Assembly: GCF_013745115.1 (NCBI RefSeq)
Contig: NZ_CP051151.1
Coordinates: 310,001-374,000, forward strand
DNA: 64,000 bases
Reading direction: 5' to 3'
Source: Hujiaoplasma nucleasis
GTDB taxonomy: Bacteria > Bacillota_I > Bacilli_A > Izemoplasmatales > Hujiaoplasmataceae
Both the position numbers and the translations under genes were made by a program. Positions within the stretch are counted from its first letter, which is position 1, and every line of letters begins with the position of its first letter. The notes below the pieces were generated by a model that worked only from the letters and a program-made list of their open reading frames with translations, was not told where the DNA came from and searched no databases. Below are positions 47,296 to 56,198 of the stretch, one piece after another.

Positions 47296-48702
47296 ATGGA
47301 AGCAAAAATTGTTGATTATAAAATAGAAATTTTATCTATTATTGAAAACAATATTGATTATCCCAACATTATCGATTTATTAAATGAATATCATCCTTAT
47401 GACATATCTAGAGCTTTTATAGAATTAGAAGATGATATTTTATTACAATTAATTAAATCTGTATCCGAGGAATTTTTAGCTGATATTTTTGAGTATTTAA
47501 ATATTAATGAATTAAAAGATATTATAGATTTTTTTACTAGTCAACAATTGGCCATGATTTTTGGGGCTATGGATTTAGATCTAGCTGTTGACTTCATTCG
47601 TGATTTAGGTAAAAAGGGTATTGAAATCATCAATCATACTGAAGTTTCTAGACGTAAAAAAATGCTTGAAATGTTATCATATGATCCTGATGAAATTGGG
47701 TCATATTTGAATGAAAGTTTTTTATTGATTGATGTTACCTTGTCAATTAAACAAGCCATGAAGTATGTAACTGAATTTGCACATGACACAGACTATATCT
47801 CAATTGTATATATAGCTGATAAGGATGAATTGGTTGGTTATATAAAATTAAAAGATTTAATTTCAGCTAGGGCCAATGATAGTCTTGAGGAAGTTATGGA
47901 AACAAGATTTCCTAAGGTTTATCTTGATGATGATGTTGAATACGTCGCCAAAATCATGCAAGAAACTAGAGAATCATCTATCCCTATCATTGATGAAGAT
48001 AATCATTTGTTAGGGGTTGTGACTCATGATGATTTATTGGATATTATAGCTGAAGCTGAAGAAGAAGATTATACTCGATTTGCTGGTTTATCAGATTATG
48101 ACCCTGATTTAGACACTATATCTGTTATTAAGTCTGTGAAATCAAGATTGCCTTGGCTAAGCATATTATTGATATTATCTATGGTAACTTCTATGATTTT
48201 ATCATTCTTTGATGCGAGATTATCTACAAGTGGATCTGGTATTATATTAGCCGCAAGAATGGCTGTGTTTTTACCTTTAATTCTTGATATGGCTGGTAAT
48301 ACTGGGACTCAAAGTTTGGCTGTTACCATTAGGTATTTATCAAAAAATGAAGATACAAACAACGATATTTTAAGAAGAATGATATTTAGGGAATTTAAAA
48401 CAGGTATTATACAAGGACTTATTATTGGAATCATCGTCTTTGGTATGATATTATTTACTGCATACACACAAAATCAGAGTCTAGAACAAATGGATTATCT
48501 TTATGGTTTAGTGACTTCAGGTGCAATTTTTATTGCTTTATTGATTTCAACATCATTAGGTGGTATTATCCCTATGCTTATGTATCGTTTAAAGATTGAT
48601 CCAGCTGTGGCTAGTGGGCCATTTATCACAACTGTATCAGATATCATCACCTTAAGTATTTATTACACAATTGGCATGAGTATTCTATTGCCCATGCTTT
48701 AA
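47296..48702 (+). CDS. mgtE: Magnesium transporter MgtE, copy 2
   Basis: A 468-residue paralogue of the preceding gene with the same order: MgtE_N, two CBS domains, five membrane segments. Its pore block AGNTGTQSLAVTIRYL is the canonical form, and KIDPAVASGPFITTVSD ends the pore. The two copies have clearly diverged, so the duplication is not recent. GAGGAGG (47284-47290) lies five bases from ATG 47296; ATG 47293 is too close. The gene is cotranscribed with copy 1 and probably with yhbY. Confidence 0.94.
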   Translation: MEAKIVDYKIEILSIIENNIDYPNIIDLLNEYHPYDISRAFIELEDDILLQLIKSVSEEFLADIFEYLNINELKDIIDFFTSQQLAMIFGAMDLDLAVDFIRDLGKKGIEIINHTEVSRRKKMLEMLSYDPDEIGSYLNESFLLIDVTLSIKQAMKYVTEFAHDTDYISIVYIADKDELVGYIKLKDLISARANDSLEEVMETRFPKVYLDDDVEYVAKIMQETRESSIPIIDEDNHLLGVVTHDDLLDIIAEAEEEDYTRFAGLSDYDPDLDTISVIKSVKSRLPWLSILLILSMVTSMILSFFDARLSTSGSGIILAARMAVFLPLILDMAGNTGTQSLAVTIRYLSKNEDTNNDILRRMIFREFKTGIIQGLIIGIIVFGMILFTAYTQNQSLEQMDYLYGLVTSGAIFIALLISTSLGGIIPMLMYRLKIDPAVASGPFITTVSDIITLSIYYTIGMSILLPML

Positions 48703-48715
48703 ATAGGAGGAAACA

Positions 48716-49006
48716 ATGGAACTAAAAGGAAAACAAAAAGCTGCTTTAAGACGTTTAGCAAATGAAAAAGATATCATGTTTCAAATTGGTCAAGCTGGTA
48801 TTAGTGACCAAGTTGTTCAAAATGTGTTAACTAATTTAGAAAAACATGAAATAGGTAGAATTTCAGTGTTAAAAAACTGTCCAGATTCTATAGATGCCAT
48901 CATTAAGAAATTAGAGGATCATCAGATTATGGTTGTCTATAAAATTGGTAGAGTCTTATTGCTTTATAAAGAAAATAAGAAGTTAAAGAATAGGATTAGA
49001 CTTTAA
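48716..49006 (+). CDS. yhbY: YhbY/CRS1 RNA-binding protein
   Basis: A 96-residue single-domain CRM protein associated with pre-50S ribosomes. It starts LKGKQKAALRRLANEKD and contains the GQAGIS segment (family GKxGxT-like) at about 25-30 and the VVYKIGRVLLLYK end that fits the CRM fold. AGGAGGAAAC precedes the ATG. The stop overlaps the surE start (TAATG). Confidence 0.92.
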   Translation: MELKGKQKAALRRLANEKDIMFQIGQAGISDQVVQNVLTNLEKHEIGRISVLKNCPDSIDAIIKKLEDHQIMVVYKIGRVLLLYKENKKLKNRIRL

Positions 49007-49731
49007 TGAAAATAGTATTAACCAACGATGATGGCTATAATGCAGAAGGTATTCAATATTTATATCATTTGCTTCAAAAATATGGTGATGTTTATTTGGT
49101 AGCTCCTCACCATCATATGTCTGGGGCTTCAGTATCAAGAGTTTTTTGGACAAAAGTGAAAGTCCATCAACATGAAGAAAAAATATTCTCTGTAGAAGGA
49201 ACACCAGCAGATAGTGTTTCACTAGCCTTTCATGGATTGAATATTCGTCCTGATGTGGTGATATCAGGAGTAAACTCAGGCTTTAACCTTGGTGCAGATA
49301 CTGTATACTCAGGAACTGTGGGAGCTTGTATGGAATCTTTAAAGTTTAAAATTCCAGCCATTGCTTTATCTGCAGACTATGATCATTTAGAACAAGCAAA
49401 AAAAGATATAGAATCTGTTTTAGATTTTATTTTTAAACATAATTTATTATCTAAAGATTATCTATTAAATGTTAATTTTGTTTCTAAAAAGTTTAAAAAA
49501 TCTAAGGGTATTCAGTTAACAGATTTAGGTTTTAGAGATACTAGACATTATTATGTGGCTGAAGACGATCATTATGTAACAAAAAGATATTTTTTAAATG
49601 AAGTGTTTACAGAAGGAACTGATTTACATGCTGTAAATCATGGTTACATATCTATTACACCTTTAAAGTTTGCAAATCAAACACAAGAAGGTTTAAATGA
49701 ATTGAGAAAAAAGGTGAGTCAACTTGATTAA
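49006..49731 (+). CDS. surE: 5'-nucleotidase SurE
   Basis: Metal-dependent nucleotidase acting on nucleoside monophosphates. The metal site motif MKIVLTNDDGYNAEG is at the N-terminus, followed by APHHHMSGASVS, VEGTPADSVSLA and SGVNSGFNLGADTVYSGTVG (about 84-103). 241 residues fit the family. Start overlaps yhbY; the end overlaps a small membrane-protein gene. Confidence 0.95.
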   Translation: MKIVLTNDDGYNAEGIQYLYHLLQKYGDVYLVAPHHHMSGASVSRVFWTKVKVHQHEEKIFSVEGTPADSVSLAFHGLNIRPDVVISGVNSGFNLGADTVYSGTVGACMESLKFKIPAIALSADYDHLEQAKKDIESVLDFIFKHNLLSKDYLLNVNFVSKKFKKSKGIQLTDLGFRDTRHYYVAEDDHYVTKRYFLNEVFTEGTDLHAVNHGYISITPLKFANQTQEGLNELRKKVSQLD

Positions 49732-49900
49732 AAACAAAGTGTTTGCACTGCTTTTATCATTAATCAATTTAATTCTTGTACTGATATTAATAACCTATGT
49801 TATAGATAATCCTTTGATAGAAATTATACTTGGAGTCTATGCTATTATTTTTGCTTCTATCGTGTCTTTTATGATTAGAAATAGAAGGAAGGGGTCCTAA
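49724..49900 (+). CDS. Small two-helix membrane protein (58 residues)
   Basis: A short frame fills the 170-base space between surE and ylmE. TTG 49724 is five bases after AAGGTGAG, overlaps the surE stop, and reads IKNKVFALLLSLINLILVLI then a second hydrophobic stretch and a basic end RNRRKGS. Two membrane helices of 20 or so residues with the basic tail predicted inside. Close packing, good SD and low stop density support a real gene. Function unknown. Confidence 0.65.
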   Translation: MIKNKVFALLLSLINLILVLILITYVIDNPLIEIILGVYAIIFASIVSFMIRNRRKGS

Positions 49901-49901
49901 G

Positions 49902-50537
49902 ATGTTGAATTTAAATAAACTAAATTTGCTACTTTCACAGATGAGGGACCAAAAGTTAATTGCAGTAACTAAATACGTTGGTGATGATGAAATATTAGCC
50001 TTATTAGATGCTGGCGTTAATGATTTTGGAGAAAACAGGGTTAATGTTTTTTTAGAGAAATATTTGAGACACCAAGATAAGCATATTCATTGGCACTTCA
50101 TCGGTCATTTACAATCAAAAAAAGTAAAGAAAGTCATTAATCAAATTGATTATTTACATTCATTAGATCGTTTGTCTTTAGCTGACGAAATCAATAAGCA
50201 TCGTTTAGAGTCATTGAATTGTTTTATCGAGGTGAATATTTCAGGTGAAGAAAATAAATACGGATTAGATTTTAAAAATGTCCTTGATTTTTTCCAAAAA
50301 ATGAAAGAATATGATAAAATTAATGTCATAGGACTCATGGGTATGGCAACACACACATCGGATGAAGTATTGATTAGACGTCAGTTTGATCAATTGGTCC
50401 AATTAAAAGCACAAATTAAGGAACAGTTTAATGAAACAATTGCCTTATCTATGGGGATGTCTAATGATTATTTAATCGCTATTGATATGGGTGCGGACTA
50501 TTTGCGAATAGGTTCTTTATTGTATGAGGAGGATTAA
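49902..50537 (+). CDS. ylmE: PLP homeostasis protein YlmE/YggS
   Basis: A 211-residue pyridoxal-phosphate-binding protein of the alanine racemase fold without racemase activity. The PLP lysine is in LIAVTKYV (about 18-25); DFGENRV, HWHFIGHLQ and the C-terminal SMGMSNDYLIAIDMG with LRIGSLLY are family blocks. It is slightly short at the N-terminus compared with typical members. It leads into sepF three bases later, as in the Gram-positive ylm division cluster. Confidence 0.92.
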   Translation: MLNLNKLNLLLSQMRDQKLIAVTKYVGDDEILALLDAGVNDFGENRVNVFLEKYLRHQDKHIHWHFIGHLQSKKVKKVINQIDYLHSLDRLSLADEINKHRLESLNCFIEVNISGEENKYGLDFKNVLDFFQKMKEYDKINVIGLMGMATHTSDEVLIRRQFDQLVQLKAQIKEQFNETIALSMGMSNDYLIAIDMGADYLRIGSLLYEED

Positions 50538-50539
50538 TA

Positions 50540-50860
50540 ATGGGTTTATTTAGTAAGAAGAAGAAAATTATACCAACAGATGTTGAATTTGATGATATTA
50601 CCTTTTTAAAGGTTAATGATAGTAAACAAATCTATCAGTATGCAGAGTTGATTATGCATAGAGAACCAATTGTCCTAAATTTTGATAACACTTTGATTTC
50701 AGAAGCTAATGAGGTTTTAATCTTCTTATCAGGGGTTTTGTATGCTTGTGATGGTGAAGTAGTAAAAATTAAAGATAAAATCTATCTTATGGCTCAAAAG
50801 AGCGATATATTAGGTCCAACATTGAAGAAGTTTATTGATAACTATAGAGAAGAAATCTAA
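50540..50860 (+). CDS. sepF: SepF-like FtsZ membrane anchor
   Basis: A 106-residue protein with an N-terminal segment MGLFSKKKKIIP and a C-terminal SepF core (about 25-100: LKVNDSKQIYQYAELIMHRE, VLNFDN, FLSGVLYACDG). The usual amphipathic membrane-targeting helix is shortened and basic, so membrane binding may be weaker or different. Position between ylmE and ylmG confirms the call. It is the likely partner of the FtsZ C-terminal peptide, in the absence of FtsA here. Confidence 0.88.
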   Translation: MGLFSKKKKIIPTDVEFDDITFLKVNDSKQIYQYAELIMHREPIVLNFDNTLISEANEVLIFLSGVLYACDGEVVKIKDKIYLMAQKSDILGPTLKKFIDNYREEI

Positions 50861-51111
50861 TGTATGATTTTTTAGTTATTGCTTACTATTTATTGACAAT
50901 CTATTTTTATTTAATGTTGGCTTATATTATTTTATCTTGGACACCATTGGTTAATTCAAAATTTTATGAAATGCTTACTAGAATTGTTCATCCTTATTTG
51001 GGGATGTTTAGAGGTTGGTTAATACTAGGACAAATAGATTTTACTCCTATGTTTGGTTTAATTTTATTTCAATTTTTATTAAGATTTATTGCGCAGGCAT
51101 TGACAGGTTAA
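50860..51111 (+). CDS. ylmG: YggT/YlmG family membrane protein
   Basis: An 83-residue protein with two YggT hydrophobic segments (about 5-28 and 60-80) joined by a loop with SWTPLVNSKFYEMLTRIVHP, then YLGMFRG. The family is linked to division and osmotic tolerance; the exact role is unknown. Start overlaps the sepF stop. ylmH and divIVA, which normally follow before ileS, are absent here. Confidence 0.92.
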   Translation: MYDFLVIAYYLLTIYFYLMLAYIILSWTPLVNSKFYEMLTRIVHPYLGMFRGWLILGQIDFTPMFGLILFQFLLRFIAQALTG

Positions 51112-51119
51112 TCTTTTAC

Positions 51120-51147
51120 TTGCAAATATCTTAAAATTTGTTATAAT
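51120..51147 (+). promoter_or_regulatory. Promoter of the ileS T-box leader
   Basis: TTGCAA at 51120-51125 and TATAAT at 51142-51147, spacer 16, with TG at 51139-51140. Confidence 0.8.
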
Positions 51148-51154
51148 TTAGTAG

Positions 51155-51368
51155 ATATATACGATGATTAGGACAAGGAAGGTTTTGCCTTTAGAGAGCT
51201 TGTGGTTGGTGAAATCAAGCATTAAGACCTTTTATCACCTATGAGTATGATTAATGAATTTAGTAGTTAATCACGTGACCAGCGTTAATGGATTTGAGTG
51301 CTAGTGTAAACTAGAATTAAGGTGGTACCGCGTGAAAACGTCCTTTGTTTAAGGATGTTTTTTTTGTT
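51155..51368 (+). promoter_or_regulatory. T-box riboswitch of ileS (Ile specifier AUC)
   Basis: Leader with the AGAGAGC and GGTTGGTGAAATCAAGC elements of stem I, the specifier triplet ATC at 51234-51236 (followed by ACC and ATGAGTA), the T-box AAGGTGGTACCGCG (51319-51332), and a terminator AACGTCCTT/AAGGATGTT with a long T run (to 51366). Uncharged tRNA-Ile is expected to pair with the specifier and the T-box and to prevent termination. Confidence 0.93.
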
Positions 51369-51386
51369 TTATTAGGAGGAGAAAAA

Positions 51387-54125
51387 ATGGAAAAAAAAGA
51401 TTTTAAGGATTCGTTATTAATACCAAAAACGGACTTCCCTATGAGAGGGAATTTAGGTAAAAAAGAACCTGTTATTCAAAGTGAATGGGAGAAGAAAGAT
51501 TTATATAATCTTGTTTTAAATAAAAATAAAGATTATCCACAATTCTTTTTGCATGATGGACCTCCCTATGCAAATGGATCAATTCATGCAGGACATGCTT
51601 TAAATAAAATTTTAAAGGATTTCATTGTTCGTTATAAAAACATGAATGGTTTTAAAGCGCCTTATTTACCAGGTTGGGATACTCATGGTTTACCTATCGA
51701 GAATGCTTTAACCAAAAATAAAAAAGTCAATCGTAAAAAAATGAATCTTGCAGATTTTAGAAATTTATGTAAGGATTATGCTTTAGAGCAAATAGATATT
51801 CAAAGACAACAATTTAAAAGATTAGGTGTCCTAGGTGAATGGGAAAAACCATATGTTACTTTAGATAAAGATTATGAGGCTGCTCAATATAGGGTCTTTA
51901 ATCAAATGGTTAAAAAAGGACTTATATATAAGGGTTTGAAACCAGTATACTGGTCACCATCTAGTGAAACAGCCTTAGCTGAAGCTGAAATTGAATATAA
52001 GGATGTTGTATCACCTTCAATCTATGTTTCAATGGAAGCTAAAGATACTAAAGATAAGCTTCCTAAACATACTCATTTTGTAGTTTGGACAACAACTCCT
52101 TGGACCATTCCTGCTAATTTAGCCATAGCTGTCGGGCCTGAAATTGAATATACTTTAATTAAGACTGATGGCAAACATTATTTAGTTGCCCGTGAAAGAT
52201 TAGAAGCTTTACAAGATATATTGGACTGGCGTCAAGTCACCAAAGTACAAAATATTTTCGGTTGGGAATTAGAGCATATGACATATAAACATCCTTTATA
52301 TGATCGTATCTCACCAGTTATTTTAGGTGATCATGTAACCACTGAAGATGGGACTGGTTTAGTCCATACTGCTCCAGGTCATGGTGAAGAAGACTTTATT
52401 GTTGGCCAAAAATATGACTTAGAAGTCTATTGTCCAGTTGATGAACAAGGATTAATGACTAAAGAAGCTGGCAAGAGATTTGCAGGTATGTATGTTGAAG
52501 ATGCTAATGAAGAGATTATTAAAGCTTTGTTTGAAGAAAAATCATTACTAGGTAAATTTGATATTACCCATTCATATCCTCATGATTGGCGTACAAAACA
52601 ACCTGTTATTTTCAGGGCTACGCCACAGTGGTTTGCTTCTATAGAAATTATTAAAGATGAAATTCTTAAAGAAATTCAAACTATTGAATGGTATCCTAGT
52701 TGGGGTAATGTTAGATTATCAAATATGATTAAAGATAGGGGATCTTGGTGCATATCAAGACAAAGAACCTGGGGGGTACCAATTCCTGCTTTCTATACTG
52801 AAAAAGGTACAGCAATTTTAGATCCTAAGGTTATTGATCACTTTGCTGATATCGTTGAAAAAGAAGGCTCAAATGCCTGGTATACAAAAGAAGTCAAAGA
52901 CTTATTACCTCCAGGATACACACATCCTGATTCTCCAAACAACATATTTAGAAAAGAAACAGACATTATGGATGTTTGGTTTGATTCTGGGTCGTCTCAT
53001 CATGGTGGTATGTTAGATAGGGGTTATGGATACCCTGCTGATATTTATATTGAAGGATCTGATCAATATCGAGGTTGGTTTAATTCTTCATTGATTACTG
53101 GGGTGGCGACAACTGGGAAAGCACCTTACAAAACTTTAGTTTCTCATGGTTTTGTCTTAGATGGTGAAGGAAAGAAGATGTCTAAATCTATGGGCAATGT
53201 TGTTGATCCTAATAAAATCGCTGATACTTTAGGATCTGATATCTTGAGATTATGGGTGTCTAGTGTTGATTATCAAGCTGATGTTAGACTATCAAATGAT
53301 TTAATCAAACAAGTATCAGAATCTTATCGAAAGATAAGAAACACCATGAAATTCTTATTAGGAAATTTATTTGATTATAATGACTTAAAAGATCGTAGAG
53401 ACTTTAAAGAATTAAATGATGTAGATCAATATGTTCTTTATCGAAATAATGAATTAATTAAAGAAGTTAAGGATGCCTATGATACTTATAGGTTTGACTT
53501 GGTATATAGAAAAATTACTAATTACGTGACTTTCTTATCTTCATTCTATTTGGATCCAGCTAAGGATGTTCTTTACATTGAAAAAGCTGATTCTATTGAG
53601 AGAAGAAATATTCAAACTGTTATTTTTAAAGTCTTGGATACGATGGTCCGTTTACTAACGCCAATTATTCCTCATACTTGTTCAGAAGTGTATGAGTATA
53701 TTCCAAATATTGAACATTTAGAAGATGCTTACTTATTAGATATGCCTAAGGTAGAAGAACTAGATTTTGAACATATAGAATTAATGGAAGATTTCACTTA
53801 TTTAAGAGAAGACGTTTTAAAGGCTTTAGAAAATGCTAGAAATGAAAAGATTATTGGTAAGAGTTTAAATGCACATTTGGTTCTTTATCCTAAATCTAGA
53901 ACTAAGACATTACTTGAAAAACTTAATATTAATCTTGCTCAAGCTTTTATTGTATCTAAACTAGACATTCGTCATACTGGATTTGGAAAGCATAAAGGTA
54001 AAGATATATCTATGGACGTATTACCAGCTGAAGGTCATACATGTGATCGTTGTTGGCAAGTTGTTGATCAAGTCAATAAAGATGGTATTTGTCCGCGTTG
54101 TGAAAGTGTTGTAGAATCATTATAA
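51387..54125 (+). CDS. ileS: Isoleucyl-tRNA synthetase
   Basis: Class I synthetase of 912 residues. The HIGH motif appears as HAGH in GSIHAGHALNK (about 57-67), KKMSKSMGN is at about 592-600, and an editing CP1 domain lies between with the TTTPWT block. The C-terminal zinc site has CDRCWQ and CPRC. GGAGGAG precedes ATG 51387; the in-frame ATG at 51345 lies within the T-box terminator. The gene is controlled by the Ile T-box and ended by a terminator. Confidence 0.97.
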   Translation: MEKKDFKDSLLIPKTDFPMRGNLGKKEPVIQSEWEKKDLYNLVLNKNKDYPQFFLHDGPPYANGSIHAGHALNKILKDFIVRYKNMNGFKAPYLPGWDTHGLPIENALTKNKKVNRKKMNLADFRNLCKDYALEQIDIQRQQFKRLGVLGEWEKPYVTLDKDYEAAQYRVFNQMVKKGLIYKGLKPVYWSPSSETALAEAEIEYKDVVSPSIYVSMEAKDTKDKLPKHTHFVVWTTTPWTIPANLAIAVGPEIEYTLIKTDGKHYLVARERLEALQDILDWRQVTKVQNIFGWELEHMTYKHPLYDRISPVILGDHVTTEDGTGLVHTAPGHGEEDFIVGQKYDLEVYCPVDEQGLMTKEAGKRFAGMYVEDANEEIIKALFEEKSLLGKFDITHSYPHDWRTKQPVIFRATPQWFASIEIIKDEILKEIQTIEWYPSWGNVRLSNMIKDRGSWCISRQRTWGVPIPAFYTEKGTAILDPKVIDHFADIVEKEGSNAWYTKEVKDLLPPGYTHPDSPNNIFRKETDIMDVWFDSGSSHHGGMLDRGYGYPADIYIEGSDQYRGWFNSSLITGVATTGKAPYKTLVSHGFVLDGEGKKMSKSMGNVVDPNKIADTLGSDILRLWVSSVDYQADVRLSNDLIKQVSESYRKIRNTMKFLLGNLFDYNDLKDRRDFKELNDVDQYVLYRNNELIKEVKDAYDTYRFDLVYRKITNYVTFLSSFYLDPAKDVLYIEKADSIERRNIQTVIFKVLDTMVRLLTPIIPHTCSEVYEYIPNIEHLEDAYLLDMPKVEELDFEHIELMEDFTYLREDVLKALENARNEKIIGKSLNAHLVLYPKSRTKTLLEKLNINLAQAFIVSKLDIRHTGFGKHKGKDISMDVLPAEGHTCDRCWQVVDQVNKDGICPRCESVVESL

Positions 54126-54128
54126 GAC

Positions 54129-54155
54129 TATGCCGAAGATTTTCTTCGGCATATT
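54129..54155 (+). terminator. Terminator after ileS
   Basis: ATGCCGAAGA / TCTTCGGCAT with a three-base loop; the T tail is short (ATATTG), so termination may be partial. Confidence 0.75.
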
Positions 54156-54166
54156 GCCTTGTTAAA

Positions 54167-54195
54167 TTGACACTTACATTATATAATTGTATAAT
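54167..54195 (+). promoter_or_regulatory. Consensus promoter of deoC
   Basis: TTGACA at 54167-54172 and TATAAT at 54190-54195, spacer 17: perfect consensus. A second TATAAT at 54182-54187 is too close to the -35. Confidence 0.85.
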
Positions 54196-54222
54196 TTAAT
54201 TAACTATTTAGGAGGAATTAAA

Positions 54223-54879
54223 ATGGAAGTAAACAAATATATTGACCACACATATTTAAAAGCGTTTGGTACAAAGAATGAAATTAAAAATTTAATTGAA
54301 GAAGCAAAAGAATACCATTTCAAATCAGTTTGCATTAATCCTGTTCATGTGGCTTATGCTCATGAGCAATTAAGTGATTCTGATGTTTTAGTGTGTACAG
54401 TTATTGGCTTTCCTTTAGGAGCTAACACAATTGAAACGAAAATCTTTGAAACTTTAAATGCAGTTAAGAATGGCGCTGATGAAATTGATATGGTTATTAA
54501 TATTGGTAAATTAAAAGAAAAAGATTATGACTATATTGAAAATGAAATTAATGAAGTTTGTCGTGCTGCAGGTGATAAACTTGTTAAGGTCATTGTTGAG
54601 ATTTGTTATTTAGATAATGAAGAAATTAAGAAAGTAAGTGAAGTTGTTGGGAGAACACAAGCTGAATTTATAAAGACTTCTACAGGTTTTGGTACAGGTG
54701 GAGCAACACCTGAAGCAGTAAAAATCATGAAAGACCATGTCAACGGAAAAGAAGTTAAGGCAGCTGGAGGCGTTCGTTCTAAGGAAGATTTAGATGCTAT
54801 GGTTGCTGCAGGAGCGACTAGAATTGGTGCTTCAAGCGGTGTTCAAATCATGAAAGGCTTACAGGGTTCCGATTACTAA
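54223..54879 (+). CDS. deoC: Deoxyribose-phosphate aldolase
   Basis: Splits deoxyribose 5-phosphate to acetaldehyde and glyceraldehyde 3-phosphate. The 218-residue protein has the family start [34 protein letters not shown], and the Schiff-base lysine in [14 protein letters not shown] (about 147-160), plus [15 protein letters not shown] precedes ATG 54223. It works downstream of DeoD and DeoB to feed nucleoside deoxyribose into glycolysis. Its stop overlaps the next ATG. Confidence 0.96.
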   Translation: MEVNKYIDHTYLKAFGTKNEIKNLIEEAKEYHFKSVCINPVHVAYAHEQLSDSDVLVCTVIGFPLGANTIETKIFETLNAVKNGADEIDMVINIGKLKEKDYDYIENEINEVCRAAGDKLVKVIVEICYLDNEEIKKVSEVVGRTQAEFIKTSTGFGTGGATPEAVKIMKDHVNGKEVKAAGGVRSKEDLDAMVAAGATRIGASSGVQIMKGLQGSDY

Positions 54880-55454
54880 TGAATAAAATACAAGAAGAAA
54901 TCTTTTTTCTAACTAAAAAATTAACAGGAACCATTAATTTAATAAGGATTTTTTTCTATACGATTATTTCCGCTGGTATTTTAATGATAGTCTTATCTAT
55001 TTTTAACATGTTGTCATGGGAGATGGCATTAATTACTTTTGGTATTTCTTTACTCTATAGTTTATTAAGAGATGTCTCAATCACAAAGATTTCAAATAAA
55101 CAAATGGTTAAATATTACCAACATGCTAGATCTAATCACGAAAATATGTCTTTATATATACCTTTACTAGAAAAAACCTATCAAGGTTATTTTCTAAAAA
55201 GAGCTGCATTAATCATTGATGATGGTCAATTATATCTTGAAGCCTTTAGGCAAAGAAAAAACGATAAACAAGGTCAAATATCTATACCTGTTAAATATGG
55301 TGATAGGTTTGTTATGGATCGTCAGACTATTGATAAGAATCATCAATCGATGACTATTGATTCAACGTTTTCAGGTCAGTATTACCGTTTTTCTATAGTT
55401 AATCATAAGAAAGCAATTGAGAATATGAATATTGCTAAAAAGGGAGGAAAATAA
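54879..55454 (+). CDS. Hypothetical membrane protein between deoC and deoD
   Basis: A 191-residue protein with two hydrophobic segments (about 22-43 and 48-62) and a C-terminal soluble part of about 120 residues with alternating short hydrophobic strands. I do not recognise a family. Its start overlaps the deoC stop and it ends two bases before deoD, so it is firmly in the nucleoside-catabolism operon, but no sequence feature links it to nucleoside uptake. Confidence 0.75.
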   Translation: MNKIQEEIFFLTKKLTGTINLIRIFFYTIISAGILMIVLSIFNMLSWEMALITFGISLLYSLLRDVSITKISNKQMVKYYQHARSNHENMSLYIPLLEKTYQGYFLKRAALIIDDGQLYLEAFRQRKNDKQGQISIPVKYGDRFVMDRQTIDKNHQSMTIDSTFSGQYYRFSIVNHKKAIENMNIAKKGGK

Positions 55455-55456
55455 TA

Positions 55457-56164
55457 ATGTCAACACCACATATAAAAGCTGATAAGAATCAAATTGCAAA
55501 AACTGTTTTAATGCCTGGGGATCCTTTAAGGGCACAATATATAGCTGAAACTTTTTTAGAAAATGTAGAAAAGTTTAATGATGTACGGAACATGTATGGC
55601 TTTACTGGCTATTATAATGGCAAAAGAATTTCTGTGATGGGCTCTGGAATGGGGCAACCATCTATAGGTATCTATTCTTACGAATTATTCAAATTTTTTG
55701 ATGTTGAAAATATTATTAGAATTGGATCTTGTGGAGCATATACTAAGGATTTGAATTTATACGATACCATACTTGCAAAAGATGCTTATTCTGAATCTTC
55801 ATATGCCTTTGTTCAAGGTGGAGAAAAAAGAGATACTTTAGAGGCTTCTAAAGTTCTTAATGAAAAATTGAGCAAAATTGCTGAAAAATTAAGCATACCT
55901 TTACATGTTGGAACCATTCATTCTTCAGATGTTTTTTATAGAGAAAATGGAGAAGTTGCTTTAGAATTAGCTCAAAAGAGAAATTTACTTGGTGTTGAAA
56001 TGGAATCATTTGCTTTGTTCCATAACGCCAATGTTACTGGTAAAAACGCTGCTTGTTTATTAACCGTCTCTGATTCTTTGGTTACCCATGAAGCAACAAC
56101 CCCAGAAGAAAGACAATCTGCTTTTACAAATATGATGAAAATCGCTCTAGAAATGGCTGAATAA
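55457..56164 (+). CDS. deoD: Purine nucleoside phosphorylase, DeoD type
   Basis: Phosphorolyses purine (deoxy)nucleosides to free base and (deoxy)ribose 1-phosphate. The 235 residues start STPHIKADKNQIAKTVLMPG, contain the phosphate-binding PGDPLRAQYIA, GSGMGQPSIGIYSYEL, RIGSCGAY and the substrate motif GVEMESFALF (about 179-188), the trademark of hexameric DeoD. A GGGAGGA SD lies just before the ATG. Last gene of the deoC operon. Confidence 0.96.
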   Translation: MSTPHIKADKNQIAKTVLMPGDPLRAQYIAETFLENVEKFNDVRNMYGFTGYYNGKRISVMGSGMGQPSIGIYSYELFKFFDVENIIRIGSCGAYTKDLNLYDTILAKDAYSESSYAFVQGGEKRDTLEASKVLNEKLSKIAEKLSIPLHVGTIHSSDVFYRENGEVALELAQKRNLLGVEMESFALFHNANVTGKNAACLLTVSDSLVTHEATTPEERQSAFTNMMKIALEMAE

Positions 56165-56165
56165 G

Positions 56166-56187
56166 AAGGATGGAAACATCCTTTTTT
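56166..56187 (+). terminator. Terminator after deoD
   Basis: AAGGATG and CATCCTT enclose a GAAA tetraloop and a T run follows. Confidence 0.9.
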
Positions 56188-56198
56188 CCTAGGAGAAT

